DNA of 64,000 nt, from NCBI GenBank assembly GCA_013339765.2, contig CM023449.1, positions 34,485,702-34,549,701 of the forward strand, in the 5' to 3' direction. The notes beneath the pieces were generated by a model that was not told where the DNA came from, did not search any database, and worked only from the letters and a program-made list of their open reading frames with translations. Below, one piece after another: positions 12,277 through 26,000 of this stretch. Each line of letters starts with the position of its first letter. The stretch's first letter is position 1. Source of the DNA: Haemaphysalis longicornis (taxonomy: Eukaryota; Arthropoda; Arachnida; Ixodida; Ixodidae). A program made the translations under genes and the position numbers.

Positions 12277-14625
12277 AGGGTCATCCTTTGATCGCTCTCA
12301 ACAGGGCGAATATTTCACTTATTCTTCTCTTGCTGCTCACAAGAAAAATATTGTTATTCAGAAAAATAAAAAAAATAAAAAACAATAAGAACTCGGTTTC
12401 CTTTGTAAATCGCCATTTCTTTTTTCAAAACAAAGTTCGAAAACAAAAAGGATTACTAACCTTCCAATTTCATTGAAGAACCTGCGCAGAGAATGTTACA
12501 TAATATGACAGGTAGAAATAGTGAAATTCAGTTTTCCTGGAGCTGAAGAACCCAGTGTGCTTTTAATTTACGAAAAAACGTTTCCCTAAATATATATTTA
12601 AAGAGCGCTTATCCAATTTGTACAGTTAAGTGGGATAGCTTGAACTGTAAGCGTTCACGCTTCATTTACTGTATAGCACAACTAAGTGCGATGCTTTTGC
12701 ATATATATTTTCATTATGCACTGAACTGGGGTTTCTCATAAGCTAATTCACGCTGCGCAATAAAAAAAAAATCGCCCTTCATACCGGCCACGTTTTTGGT
12801 GGTGCACTCTTCACACTACCGGTGGTGAGCTTTAACTTGTTTTTATTTTCATTACAAACCTTTAGAAAATGCGCAAGCCTCTTTACCAATCCTAGGAAGC
12901 GAGCGGCCGGCTTAAGTATACGGAGCCCGCCTGGCTAGCGTACGACCGACTTTGATATGTTTCGCCACGAATCAATGTTTTGAACATTCTAAAATTTCCC
13001 GCACATTGGGGTCGACGTTCTTTGGCATCAGACTTTGCAGTTGGTTCGGCAAGCGCGTTTACTGCTGTCTCTTTTTTCTAAAACTGCTTTCCAGTTCGAC
13101 GCTTCTATAGCCAGGATCGCATTATTGGCGCTAAAAACTCAGCGCAGCAGCCACCTCCCAACGGCAATATGTTTTTGCCCTCTGTTTAGATTTTCTTTCC
13201 AGTGACAGTTCTACAATTGGTCACCCAACGAGATACGCGGTTTATATTGGCACGTATCCACATAAGATTTTTTCGTTCGCGTGGAGAAGAATCGTAGAAC
13301 AAGCCTAGTAAATTGCAAGTTACTTGCTCTCTTACCGGGAGATCAGACGAAGACTTTTTTTGATGTGACAAACGATGGCACACAAGCAAACATGAGGGAA
13401 GATGCTGTAAGCTTTGCATTTTAAACGACATAAACAACACTCTTACGCTGAAGCCCTCTCCACACACACTGACTGTAGACAATATTATATCGCCTGCTTA
13501 ATCACGTCGCAAGCTCGGCCTTTCTGGCGGTCTTAATAAGATATAAAGACCAAGTGCGCATTATAGGCCTTCGCGAGCACACTATGGACCCCAAATGATC
13601 ACTGTAGCACATCATAAACACTCCATCTACTGCTAGCAACCCAATTAAAAAAGAAGGCATTCAGAAAAGGTTCGGTTATTGTCTGAATAAATAAGAAGAT
13701 CTGATTAGAAACAGCACAAAAATCAAGAACGGAAAAGGATCTTTATAAGCTTGACGGATATCTGATACCACAAAAGACAGAGGTTAGGATTGCATGGTTC
13801 AGTCTTAAAACAAACAGCAAGCAACACCGTTATCAGTTGCTTCACAATTCCCATGATTGTTTTTGCAAAGGTCTTGGTGCACGACGTGCTCTCATGACAC
13901 CGAAATAGTGCTTATAAAAGCAATTAGTAAAGTAAAACTTCGTTTTAGGCGTGTTTGTATCTTTCAGGCAACCTTTAGACCAGAATACACACGTTAATTT
14001 TACAAAACCTCCAACAGTTATTTAACAGGGTAAGGCGGGATCACAAATACAATCTTATTTGTCCCAACACCACCAGATTTCTTGCCTCCGCAGTTATACT
14101 TCATACTATTGGTTATTTGTTGCAAGACTTCCACGCGCAGTGTTTTCAGTAATGTCCACTTTAATATTTACAATGTAAATTTCGCGCTCAAATTGAATAA
14201 TTGAATACATTTACTGTAAAGAAAAAGAAAAGGAAGGTCCGCCAGAAGTCCCACTTTTTCACACCTAGGGGTGGGCACCGAAATGCCTGGTGGGAGGTTG
14301 CGGAGATATTGTCAAAAATCGGATTAGAGAAACAAAGCGCAGATACACGGCGAGATAATATTATAACTTTCTTTATTTTAAATTTTGAATATATGCTGAG
14401 CGCAGGAATATATTTTTACAGGAAAATTCGTGAAGGAATACATAGCAAACGGTAATATCGTGTTGACTGGTTCATAGAACTATACAGGAGAAAAACATTT
14501 TTAAATACACAGTGCGAAGAATAAGGCACTGTATTTTATTTTAATATCAGGATTATTTTGAAATCAAACGGTCTTGGTTAATTCCACTCATGTGGAGACA
14601 GTCTCTACTCAAACCAACTAAGAGA
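12277..14625. other. AT-rich sequence, no gene recognised
   Basis: This contains poly-A/T runs and scattered stops on both strands. A minus-strand open frame at 13186-13482 has cysteines and a stretch vaguely like a THAP domain, but not enough to call. No other structure is seen. Confidence 0.5.
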
Positions 14626-14626
14626 A

Positions 14627-14999
14627 TTATTTCAAAAAAGTATTTTCATGTGATCACCATTGCAATTTCACCTTCGAAGCTATGTCCGCAAGTTGACAGT
14701 GTACTTAAATAGGCACTTCCTATCTCGTGATATTTTCAGCAATATTTCAAAAAATATTTTTATGGGATCACCATTACATTTTCAACTTCGACACTATGTC
14801 CGGCAGTCGACAGTGTAATTAATACGCCACTTCCTTCCTCGTGATACTTTGTTGTTAATTTAAAATTTTCTATTTTAGGCAATAATTATTGCACTTTTTC
14901 CGGCAGTTGACAGTGTATTTAATAAGCCACTTCCTTCCTCGTGATACTTTGTTGTTAATTAAAAATTTTCTTTTTTAGGCAATAATTATTGCACTTTTA
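14627..14999. repeat. Tandem repeat with 100-bp units plus a related upstream unit
   Basis: Positions 14800-14899 and 14900-14999 are two near-identical 100-bp copies. Both begin CCGGCAGT, contain GCCACTTCCTTCCTCGTGAT and end with GCAATAATTATTGCACTTTT. A more diverged, differently spaced relative lies just upstream: the segment before GATCACCATT recurs at about 14630 and 14744. This is local tandem duplication in AT-rich DNA with no coding content. Confidence 0.85.
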
Positions 15000-17051
15000 T
15001 TTTGCCCTAAGTTCCAAGGAAAACCTCAATGAACTTCATCTAAATCGCAAAACGTTCGTGCGGGTAGTAGAGATCGTGTCGAGTACCCATCAGACTGGTT
15101 CAGTAATTGAAAAATGAAACCTAACGACACTAACAAAAATATCGAAATTTCTTTTGAACAAGATATCTAAGCAAGACACAAAAGGTAACCCATTTTTAAA
15201 TGAGGTGGCCAATTTAGTATTCAACTAGCCGTGAACGGGCCTGTATTGAAAAATACTTTTACTGCATGCACAAGACAGACTACTACATAGATATCGCCTT
15301 CGTGAGTGCAGGCACTAAGCTGGGGCGCTAAGGCATTACTGCAGGCGCTAAGATGGACTGCAGTGTCCGCATGGGCGCGCAGTTCGGCAAACAAATGGCG
15401 TTACGTAGACCTGTGAGAATCCTCCAAAAAATCACGCAATGGGGGAATACAGAGACACAGAGGCGTACATTATAACACAGTGCAACAACAACAACAAAAA
15501 AAATCTAGCAGGAACGAAAGATGTGCGCGACACAAAAAAAACCAGGAGGAGGCATACGTCCTAGCCCTAGGCGTGGCAATGGGCAGCCTAGGGCGGAAAT
15601 TCACGGTGAACGGTAGTAACGGAAAGTCACGGTGAAGTCGAGTCGGCTTCGCAAGGCAGTCGGAACCGTTTTTTCGGGCATCCGGGTTGAGAGGTCTGGT
15701 CGGCCTTGACACCCGCGACGACGAGGCGTACTCGTTTCCGTAGATGAGGTGCTGGTCGTTCCGCCACAGGCGAACCGATGGACTCCGCTAAAGCTGCGTA
15801 ACCCCCGGACACTTCCCAGCGTCTTGTACGTTAAAACATCGCCAGCCGAATGCCTGAAGCTGCCGCTCGCACCCGCCTAAATAAACGTCGCCCGGTCACC
15901 CGACACTCTCGCTCCTTTGTCCCCCTGTCCGTAGTCCCCCACCTTTGTTTCCCTGGGTCCCCGCTCTTGCACTCTTCGGAGCAACAACAACGAAAGGCAG
16001 GAGAAAAGAAAAAGCAAACGCGGAAAAAGTGGACTCGGAGAGTCAGGTGCCGAAGCGCGACGACAAAATGACCGTCGCCTGCTGGAGAAGCCGTCATGTC
16101 GGCCACCCGAGTGAAAAAAATTAAGGGCCTGGCCGGCCGTTTGTGACAGAAATAAATGGGAAGCATTGCTAAACGAACCTAGGAATAAACAGTATATATA
16201 AAGAGCACGTTCACATAACTCAGAAATCAATTGCTATTGTCCTTACAATCACTCATTCTTTTTACTTTAAACCTCCTGTCACATGTACTTTGTTACATTT
16301 TTGTGCGACCTGTATTTTTTCTTCTCTTGTGGTATTTGCTATCGATATAGATTTTTATAACTTGTTTTGGGTTTTGTATTCGTAAACTATTGCATAGTTT
16401 GCTGTCGCCACAGACATACCTCAGGAGTTTTTTTGTTTTATGGTGCTGTTTTTTTACAGGCAATTGCGGCATTCTTTGTAATTGTCCAACTGTTTTTTTG
16501 TTCAAGCACTACACATTCTCTTTTATCGCATATATACAGTAACCATAACCATTCGTTTCTCGTAGACCTCCGTGTTTCATGCTTATGGTCCTAAATTTCC
16601 CTCCGTAATTAAAATTGTTTCTTTCATGCGTTGGGAAGCACTGCGGCCTTGTCAAGCCGGCATTGGAAAGGCTTTTTCGGTAGGTCTCCTGCGTCATGAA
16701 GGTTTCGCAGTGGTCATGTAGGGTATGCCAGTGGTAATGTTCATAGGCTCATAGAAACAATCCTGGCAAACAATATTAAACAAACAAACGAAGAACAGAA
16801 AGATTGTATTTATGAGCACTGTCAAGGTACTACATCTCATGGACGACTGGCCATTGCAGATAGGTTACCATAAAAATTTGGAGTTGCTACCAGAGAGGTC
16901 AACCTGGCACCGTGTTTTCTTCCAGGAAAGGGCTCTAGAAGTCTAGAAGTACTTATGTTAAAGTTGCTTATTACAAGCAAGTTTGCTTTTCTAGAGCATG
17001 TCCTAAATAGACAGAAAGGCTACTACGGTCAAACATGGAATAACGAACCGC
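15000..17051. other. No gene recognised; GC-rich block at about 15550-16100
   Basis: Most of this stretch is AT-rich and empty. The block around 15550-16100 is markedly richer in CpG and carries overlapping open frames on several strands, none with a recognised motif. AAATAAACG near 15879 could be a polyadenylation signal of a solo LTR, but no LTR ends could be defined. Confidence 0.4.
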
Positions 17052-20000
17052 ACTGGAAGCAAAGGGCTACGGTATGTTGCCCGCGCTGCTTTCTATTTTC
17101 GTTTTCATTTTCTTTTGCGAGAGTGATGACCCCGCCGTGTCGAAATGTTAACTGCGAAGCATGCAGAACCACGATGGCCCGCGCCCAGGGGTTAAAAGCT
17201 AGCTCCGCAAACGGAAAGAGTCCAGTCGCGTTTCTCGAGGTTTCCCCTGCCGATGCTACGTACTGGAAGCAAAGGGCGGCGGTATGTAGCTCGCGCTGCT
17301 TTCTATTTTCTTTTGCACTTTCTTTTGCGAGAGTGATGACCCCGCCGTGTCGAAATGTTAACTGCGAAGCATGCAGAACCACGATGGCCCGCGCCCAGGG
17401 GTTAAAAGCTAGCTCCGCAAACGGAATAAGTCAGTCGCGTTTCTCGAGGTTTCCCCTGCCGATGCTACGTACTGGAAGCAAAGGGCGGCGGTATGTAGCT
17501 CGCGCTGCTTTCTATTTTCTTTTTCGCTTTCTTTTGCGAGAGTGATGACCCCGCCGTGTCGAAATGTTAACTGCGAAGCATGCAGAACCACGATGGCCCG
17601 CGCCCAGGGGTTAAAAGCTAGCTCCGCAAACGGAATAAGTCAGTCGCGTTTCTCGAGGTTTCCCCTGCCGATGCTACGTACTGGAAGCAAAGGGCGGCGG
17701 TATGTAGCTCGCGCTGCTTTCTATTTTCTTTTGCACTTTCTTTTGCGAGAGTGATGACCCCGCCGTGTCGAAATGTTAACTGCGAAGCATGCAGAACCAC
17801 GATGGCCCGCGCCCAGGGGTTAAAAGCTAGCTCCGCAAACGGAATAAGTCAGTCGCGTTTCTCGAAGCTTCCCCCTGCCGATGCTACGTACTGGAAGCAA
17901 AGGGCGGCGGTATGTAGCTCGCGTTGCTTTCTATTTTTCTTTTGCACTTTCTTTTGCGAGAGTGATGACCCCGCCGTGTCGAAATGTTAACTGCGAAGCA
18001 TGCAGAACCACGATGGCCCGCGCCCAGGGGTTAAAAGCTAGCTCCGCAAACGGAATAAGTCAGTCGCGTTTCTCGAAGCTTCCCCCTGCCGATGCTACGT
18101 ACTGGAAGCAAAGGGCGGCGGTATGTAGCTCGCGTTGCTTTCTATTTTTCTTTTGCACTTTCTTTTGCGAGAGTGATGACCCCGCCGTGTCGAAATGTTA
18201 ACTGCGAAGCATGCAGAACCACGATGGCCCGCGCCCAGGGGTTAAAAGCTAGCTCCGCAAACGGAATAAGTCAGTCGCGTTTCTCGAGGTTTCCCCTGCC
18301 GATGCTACGTACTGGAAGCAAAGGGCGGCGGTATGTAGCTCGCGATGCTTTCTATTTTCTTTTGCACCTTTCTTTTGCGAGAGTGATGACCCCGCCGTGT
18401 CGAAATGTTAACTGCGAAGCATGCAGAACCACGATGGCCCGCGCCCAGGGGTTAAAAGCTAGCTCCGCAAACGGAATAAGTCAGTCGCGTTTCTCGAGGT
18501 TTCCCCTGCCGATGCTACGTACTGGAAGCAAAGGGCGGCGGTATGTAGCTCGCGTTGCTTTCTATTTTTCTTTTGCACTTTCTTTTGCGAGAGTGATGAC
18601 CCCGCCGTGTCGAAATGTTAACTGCGAAGCATGCAGAACCACGATGGCCCGCGCCCAGGGGTTAAAAGCTAGCTCCGCAAACGGAATAAGTCAGTCGCGT
18701 TTCTCGAGGTTTCCCCTGCCGATGCTACGTACTGGAAGCAAAGGGCGGCGGTATGTAGCTCGCGCTGCTTTCTATTTTCTTTTGCACTTTTCTTTTGCGA
18801 GAGTGATGACCCCGCCGTGTCGAAATGTTAACTGCGAAGCATGCAGAACCACGATGGCCCGCGCCCAGGGGTTAAAAGCTAGCTCCGCAAACGGAATAAG
18901 TCAGTCGCGTTTCTCGAGGCTTCCCCCTGCCGATGCTACGTACTGGAAGCAAAGGGCGGCGGTATGTAGCTCGCGTTGCTTTCTATTTTTCTTTTGCACT
19001 TTCTTTTGCGAGAGTGATGACCCCGCCGTGTCGAAATGTTAACTGCGAAGCATGCAGAACCACGATGGCCCGCGCCCAGGGGTTAAAAGCTAGCTCCGCA
19101 AACGGAATAAGTCAGTCGCGTTTCTCGAGGTTTCCCCTGCCGATGCTACGTACTGGAAGCAAAGGGCGGCGGTATGTAGCTCGCGTTGCTTTCTATTTTT
19201 CTTTTGCACTTTCTTTTGCGAGAGTGATGACCCCGCCGTGTCGAAATGTTAACTGCGAAGCATGCAGAACCACGATGGCCCGCGCCCAGGGGTTAAAAGC
19301 TAGCTCCGCAAACGGAATAAGTCAGTCGCGTTTCTCGAGGTTTCCCCTGCCGATGCTACGTACTGGAAGCAAAGGGCGGCGGTATGTAGCTCGCGCTGCT
19401 TTCTATTTTCTTTTTCACTTTTCTTTTGCGAGAGTGATGACCCCGCCGTGTCGAAATGTTAACTGCGAAGCATGCAGAACCACGATGGCCCGCGCCCAGG
19501 GGTTAAAAGCTAGCTCCGCAAACGGAATAAGTCAGTCGCGTTTCTCGAGGTTTCCCCTGCCGATGCTACGTACTGGAAGCAAAGGGCGGCGGTATGTAGC
19601 TCGCGCTGCTTTCTATTTTCTTTTTCACTTTTCTTTTGCGAGAGTGATGACCCCGCCGTGTCGAAATGTTAACTGCGAAGCATGCAGAACCACGATGGCC
19701 CGCGCCCAGGGGTTAAAAGCTAGCTCCGCAAACGGAATAAGTCAGTCGCGTTTCTCGAGGCTTCCCCCTGCCGATGCTACGTACTGGAAGCAAAGGGCGG
19801 CGGTATGTAGCTCGCGTTGCTTTCTATTTTCTTTTGCACTTTTCTTTTGCGAGAGTGATGACCCCGCCGTGTCGAAATGTTAACTGCGAAGCATGCAGAA
19901 CCACGATGGCCCGCGCCCAGGGGTTAAAAGCTAGCTCCGCAAACGGAATAAGTCAGTCGCGTTTCTCGAGGTTTCCCCTGCCGATGCTACGTACTGGAAG

Positions 20001-23000
20001 CAAAGGGCGGCGGTATGTAGCTCGCGTTGCTTTCTATTTTTCTTTTGCACTTTCTTTTGCGAGAGTGATGACCCCGCCGTGTCGAAATGTTAACTGCGAA
20101 GCATGCAGAACCACGATGGCCCGCGCCCAGGGGTTAAAAGCTAGCTCCGCAAACGGAATAAGTCAGTCGCGTTTCTCGAGGTTTCCCCTGCCGATGCTAC
20201 GTACTGGAAGCAAAGGGCGGCGGTATGTAGCTCGCGCTGCTTTCTATTTTCTTTTGCACTTTCTTTTGCGAGAGTGATGACCCCGCCGTGTCGAAATGTT
20301 AACTGCGAAGCATGCAGAACCACGATGGCCCGCGCCCAGGGGTTAAAAGCTAGCTCCGCAAACGGAATAAGTCAGTCGCGTTTCTCGAGGTTTCCCCTGC
20401 CGATGCTACGTACTGGAAGCAAAGGGCGGCGGTATGTAGCTCGCGCTGCTTTCTATTTTCTTTTGCACTTTTCTTTTGCGAGAGTGATGACCCCGCCGTG
20501 TCGAAATGTTAACTGCGAAGCATGCAGAACCACGATGGCCCGCGCCCAGGGGTTAAAAGCTAGCTCCGCAAACGGAATAAGTCAGTCGCGTTTCTCGAGG
20601 TTTCCCCTGCCGATGCTACGTACTGGAAGCAAAGGGCGGCGGTATGTAGCTCGCGCTGCTTTCTATTTTCTTTTGCACTTTCTTTTGCGAGAGTGATGAC
20701 CCCGCCGTGTCGAAATGTTAACTGCGAAGCATGCAGAACCACGATGGCCCGCGCCCAGGGGTTAAAAGCTAGCTCCGCAAACGGAATAAGTCAGTCGCGT
20801 TTCTCGAGGTTTCCCCTGCCGATGCTACGTACTGGAAGCAAAGGGCGGCGGTATGTAGCTCGCGCTGCTTTCTATTTTCTTTTTCACTTTTCTTTTGCGA
20901 GAGTGATGACCCCGCCGTGTCGAAATGTTAACTGCGAAGCATGCAGAACCACGATGGCCCGCGCCCCGGGGTTAAAAGCTAGCTCCGCAAACGGAATAAG
21001 TCAGTCGCGTTTCTCGAGGTTTCCCCTGCCGATGCTACGTACTGGAAGCAAAGGGCGGCGGTATGTAGCTCGCGCTGCTTTCTATTTTCTTTTGCACTTT
21101 TCTTTTGCGAGAGTGATGACCCCGCCGTGTCGAAATGTTAACTGCGAAGCATGCAGAACCACGATGGCCCGCGCCCCGGGGTTAAAAGCTAGCTCCGCAA
21201 ACGGAATAAGTCAGTCGCGTTTCTCGAGGTTTCCCCTGCCGATGCTACGTACTGGAAGCAAAGGGCGGCGGTATGTAGCTCGCGCTGCTTTCTATTTTCT
21301 TTTTCGTTTTCTTTTGCGAGAGTGATGACCCCGCCGTGTCGAAATGTTAACTGCGAAGCATGCAGAACCACGATGGCCCGCGCCCCGGGGTTAAAAGCTA
21401 GCTCCGCAAACGGAATAAGTCAGTCGCGTTTCTCGAGGTTTCCCCTGCCGATGCTACGTACTGGAAGCAAAGGGCGGCGGTATGTAGCTCGCGCTGCTTT
21501 CTATTTTCTTTTTCAGTTTCTTTTGCGAGAGTGATGACCCCGCCGTGTCGAAATGTTAACTGCGAAGCATGCAGAACCACGATGGCCCGCGCCCCGGGGT
21601 TAAAAGCTAGCTCCGCAAACGGAATAAGTCAGTCGCGTTTCTCGAGGTTTCCCCTGCCGATGCTACGTACTGGAAGCAAAGGGCGGCGGTATGTAGCTCG
21701 CGCTGCTTTCTATTTTCTTTTGCACTTTCTTTTGCGAGAGTGATGACCCCGCCGTGTCGAAATGTTAACTGCGAAGCATGCAGAACCACGATGGCCCGCG
21801 CCCAGGGGTTAAAAGCTAGCTCCGCAAACGGAATAAGTCAGTCGCGTTTCTCGAGGTTTCCCCTGCCGATGCTACGTACTGGAAGCAAAGGGCGGCGGTA
21901 TGTAGCTCGCGCTGCTTTCTATTTTCTTTTGCACTTTCTTTTGCGAGAGTGATGACCCCGCCGTGTCGAAATGTTAACTGCGAAGCATGCAGAACCACGA
22001 TGGCCCGCGCCCAGGGGTTAAAAGCTAGCTCCGCAAACGGAATAAGTCAGTCGCGTTTCTCGAGGTTCCCCTGCCGATGCTACGTACTGGAAGCAAAGGG
22101 CGGCGGTATGTAGCTCGCGCTGCTTTCTATTTTCTTTTGCACTTTTCTTTTGCGAGAGTGATGACCCCGCCGTGTCGAAATGTTAACTGCGAAGCATGCA
22201 GAACCACGATGGCCCGCGCCCAGGGGTTAAAAGCTAGCTCCGCAAACGGAATAAGTCAGTCGCGTTTCTCGAGGTTTCCCCTGCCGATGCTACGTACTGG
22301 AAGCAAAGGGCGGCGGTATGTAGCTCGCGCTGCTTTCTATTTTCTTTTTCAGTTTCTTTTGCGAGAGTGATGACCCCGCCGTGTCGAAATGTTAACTGCG
22401 AAGCATGCAGAACCACGATGGCCCGCGCCCAGGGGTTAAAAGCTAGCTCCGCAAACGGAATAAGTCAGTCGCGTTTCTCGAGGTTTCCCCTGCCGATGCT
22501 ACGTACTGGAAGCAAAGGGCGGCGGTATGTAGCTCGCGCTGCTTTCTATTTTCTTTTTACTTTTCTTTTGCGAGAGTGATGACCCCGCCGTGTCGAAATG
22601 TTAACTGCGAAGCATGCAGAACCACGATGGCCCGCGCCCAGGGGTTAAAAGCTAGCTCCGCAAACGGAATAAGTCAGTCGCGTTTCTCGAGGTTTTCCCC
22701 TGCCGATGCTACGTACTGGAAGCAAAGGGCGGCGGTATGTAGCTCGCGCTGCTTTCTATTTTCTTTTTCGTTTTCTTTTGCGAGAGTGATGACCCCGCCG
22801 TGTCGAAATGTTAACTGCGAAGCATGCAGAACCACGATGGCCCGCGCCCAGGGGTTAAAAGCTAGCTCCGCAAACGGAATAAGTCAGTCGCGTTTCTCGA
22901 GGTTTCCCCTGCCGATGCTACGTACTGGAAGCAAAGGGCGGCGGTATGTAGCTCGCGCTGCTTTCTATTTTCTTTTTCGCTTTTCTTTTGCGAGAGTGAT

Positions 23001-26000
23001 GACCCCGCCGTGTCGAAATGTTAACTGCGAAGCATGCAGAACCACGATGGCCCGCGCCCAGGGGTTAAAAGCTAGCTCCGCAAACGGAATAAGTCAGTCG
23101 CGTTTCTCGAGGTTTCCCCTGCCGATGCTACGTACTGGAAGCAAAGGGCGGCGGTATGTTAGCTCGCGCTGCTTTCTATTTTCTTTTTCACTTTTCTTTT
23201 GCGAGAGTGATGACCCCGCCGTGTCGAAATGTTAACTGCGAAGCATGCAGAACCACGATGGCCCGCGCCCAGGGGTTAAAAGCTAGCTCCGCAAACGGAA
23301 TAAGTCAGTCGCGTTTCTCGAGGTTTCCCCTGCCGATGCTACGTACTGGAAGCAAAGGGCGGCGGTATGTAGCTCGCGCTGCTTTCTATTTTCTTTTTTC
23401 TTTTCTTTTGCGAGAGTGATGACCCCGCCGTGTCGAAATGTTAACTGCGAAGCATGCAGAACCACGATGGCCCGCGCCCAGGGGTTAAAAGCTAGCTCCG
23501 CAAACGGAATAAGTCAGTCGCGTTTCTCGAGGTTTCCCCTGCCGATGCTACGTACTGGAAGCAAAGGGCGGCGGTATGTAGCTCGCGCTGCTTTCTATTT
23601 TCTTTTTCACTTTTCTTTTGCGAGAGTGATGACCCCGCCGTGTCGAAATGTTAACTGCGAAGCATGCAGAACCACGATGGCCCGCGCCCAGGGGTTAAAA
23701 GCTAGCTCCGCAAACGGAATAAGTCAGTCGCGTTTCTCGAGGTTTCCCCTGCCGATGCTACGTACTGGAAGCAAAGGGCGGCGGTATGTAGCTCGCGCTG
23801 CTTTCTATTTTCTTTTGCACTTTCTTTTGCGAGAGTGATGACCCCGCCGTGTCGAAATGTTAACTGCGAAGCATGCAGAACCACGATGGCCCGCGCCCAG
23901 GGGTTAAAAGCTAGCTCCGCAAACGGAATAAGTCAGTCGCGTTTCTCGAGGTTTCCCCTGCCGATGCTACGTACTGGAAGCAAAGGGCGGCGGTATGTAG
24001 CTCGCGCTGCTTTCTATTTTCTTTTGCACTTTCTTTTGCGAGAGTGATGACCCCGCCGTGTCGAAATGTTAACTGCGAAGCATGCAGAACCACGATGGCC
24101 CGCGCCCAGGGGTTAAAAGCTAGCTCCGCAAACGGAATAAGTCAGTCGCGTTTCTCGAGGTTTCCCCTGCCGATGCTACGTACTGGAAGCAAAGGGCGGC
24201 GGTATGTAGCTCGCGCTGCTTTCTATTTTCTTTTTCAGTTTCTTTTGCGAGAGTGATGACCCCGCCGTGTCGAAATGTTAACTGCGAAGCATGCAGAACC
24301 ACGATGGCCCGCGCCCCGGGGTTAAAAGCTAGCTCCGCAAACGGAATAAGTCAGTCGCGTTTCTCGAGGTTTCCCCTGCCGATGCTACGTACTGGAAGCA
24401 AAGGGCGGCGGTATGTAGCTCGCGCTGCTTTCTATTTTCTTTTTAGTTTTCTTTTGCGAGAGTGATGACCCCGCCGTGTCGAAATGTTAACTGCGAAGCA
24501 TGCAGAACCACGATGGCCCGCGCCCCGGGGTTAAAAGCTAGCTCCGCAAACGGAATAAGTCAGTCGCGTTTCTCGAGGTTTCCCCTGCCGATGCTACGTA
24601 CTGGAAGCAAAGGGCGGCGGTATGTAGCTCGCGCTGCTTTCTATTTTCTTTTTCATTTTCTTTTGCGAGAGTGATGACCCCGCCGTGTCGAAATGTTAAC
24701 TGCGAAGCATGCAGAACCACGATGGCCCGCGCCCCGGGGTTAAAAGCTAGCTCCGCAAACGGAATAAGTCAGTCGCGTTTCTCGAGGTTTCCCCTGCCGA
24801 TGCTACGTACTGGAAGCAAAGGGCGGCGGTATGTAGCTCGCGCTGCTTTCTATTTTTTTTTCTTTTCTTTTGCGAGAGTGATGACCCCGCCGTGTCGAAA
24901 TGTTAACTGCGAAGCATGCAGAACCACGATGGCCCGCGCCCCGGGGTTAAAAGCTAGCTCCGCAAACGGAATAAGTCAGTCGCGTTTCTCGAGGTTCCCC
25001 TGCCGATGCTACGTACTGGAAGCAAAGGGCGGCGGTATGTAGCTCGCGCTGCTTTCTATTTTCTTTTGGCACTTTCTTTTGCGAGAGTGATGACCCCGCC
25101 GTGTCGAAATGTTAACTGCGAAGCATGCAGAACCACGATGGCCCGCGCCCAGGGGTTAAAAGCTAGCTCCGCAAACGGAATAAGTCAGTCGCGTTTCTCG
25201 AGGTTTCCCCTGCCGATGCTACGTACTGGAAGCAAAGGGCGGCGGTATGTAGCTCGCGCTGCTTTCTATTTTCTTTTTCGCTTTTCTTTTGCGAGAGTGA
25301 TGACCCCGCCGTGTCGAAATGTTAACTGCGAAGCATGCAGAACCACGATGGCCCGCGCCCAGGGGTTAAAAGCTAGCTCCGCAAACGGAATAAGTCAGTC
25401 GCGTTTCTCGAGGTTTCCCCTGCCGATGCTACGTACTGGAAGCAAAGGGCGGCGGTATGTAGCTCGCGCTGCTTTCTATTTTCTTTTTCACTTTTCTTTT
25501 GCGAGAGTGATGACCCCGCCGTGTCGAAATGTTAACTGCGAAGCATGCAGAACCACGATGGCCCGCGCCCAGGGGTTAAAAGCTAGCTCCGCAAACGGAA
25601 TAAGTCAGTCGCGTTTCTCGAGGTTTCCCCTGCCGATGCTACGTACTGGAAGCAAAGGGCGGCGGTATGTAGCTCGCGCTGCTTTCTATTTTCTTTTGCA
25701 CTTTCTTTTGCGAGAGTGATGACCCCGCCGTGTCGAAATGTTAACTGCGAAGCATGCAGAACCACGATGGCCCGCGCCCAGGGGTTAAAAGCTAGCTCCG
25801 CAAACGGAATAAGTCAGTCGCGTTTCTCGAGGTTTCCCCTGCCGATGCTACGTACTGGAAGCAAAGGGCGGCGGTATGTAGCTCGCGCTGCTTTCTATTT
25901 TCTTTTGCACTTTCTTTTGCGAGAGTGATGACCCCGCCGTGTCGAAATGTTAACTGCGAAGCATGCAGAACCACGATGGCCCGCGCCCAGGGGTTAAAAG

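Noticed and set aside
13186..13482. Possible THAP domain on the minus strand
   Set aside because: Only a short stretch (PRERKNLMWIRANINR) looks THAP-like; the zinc ligands do not line up in one frame.
15470..16230. Overlapping open frames in a GC-rich block
   Set aside because: Frames on both strands overlap, composition is low in information, and no motif is recognised. Best explained by GC-rich DNA with few stops.
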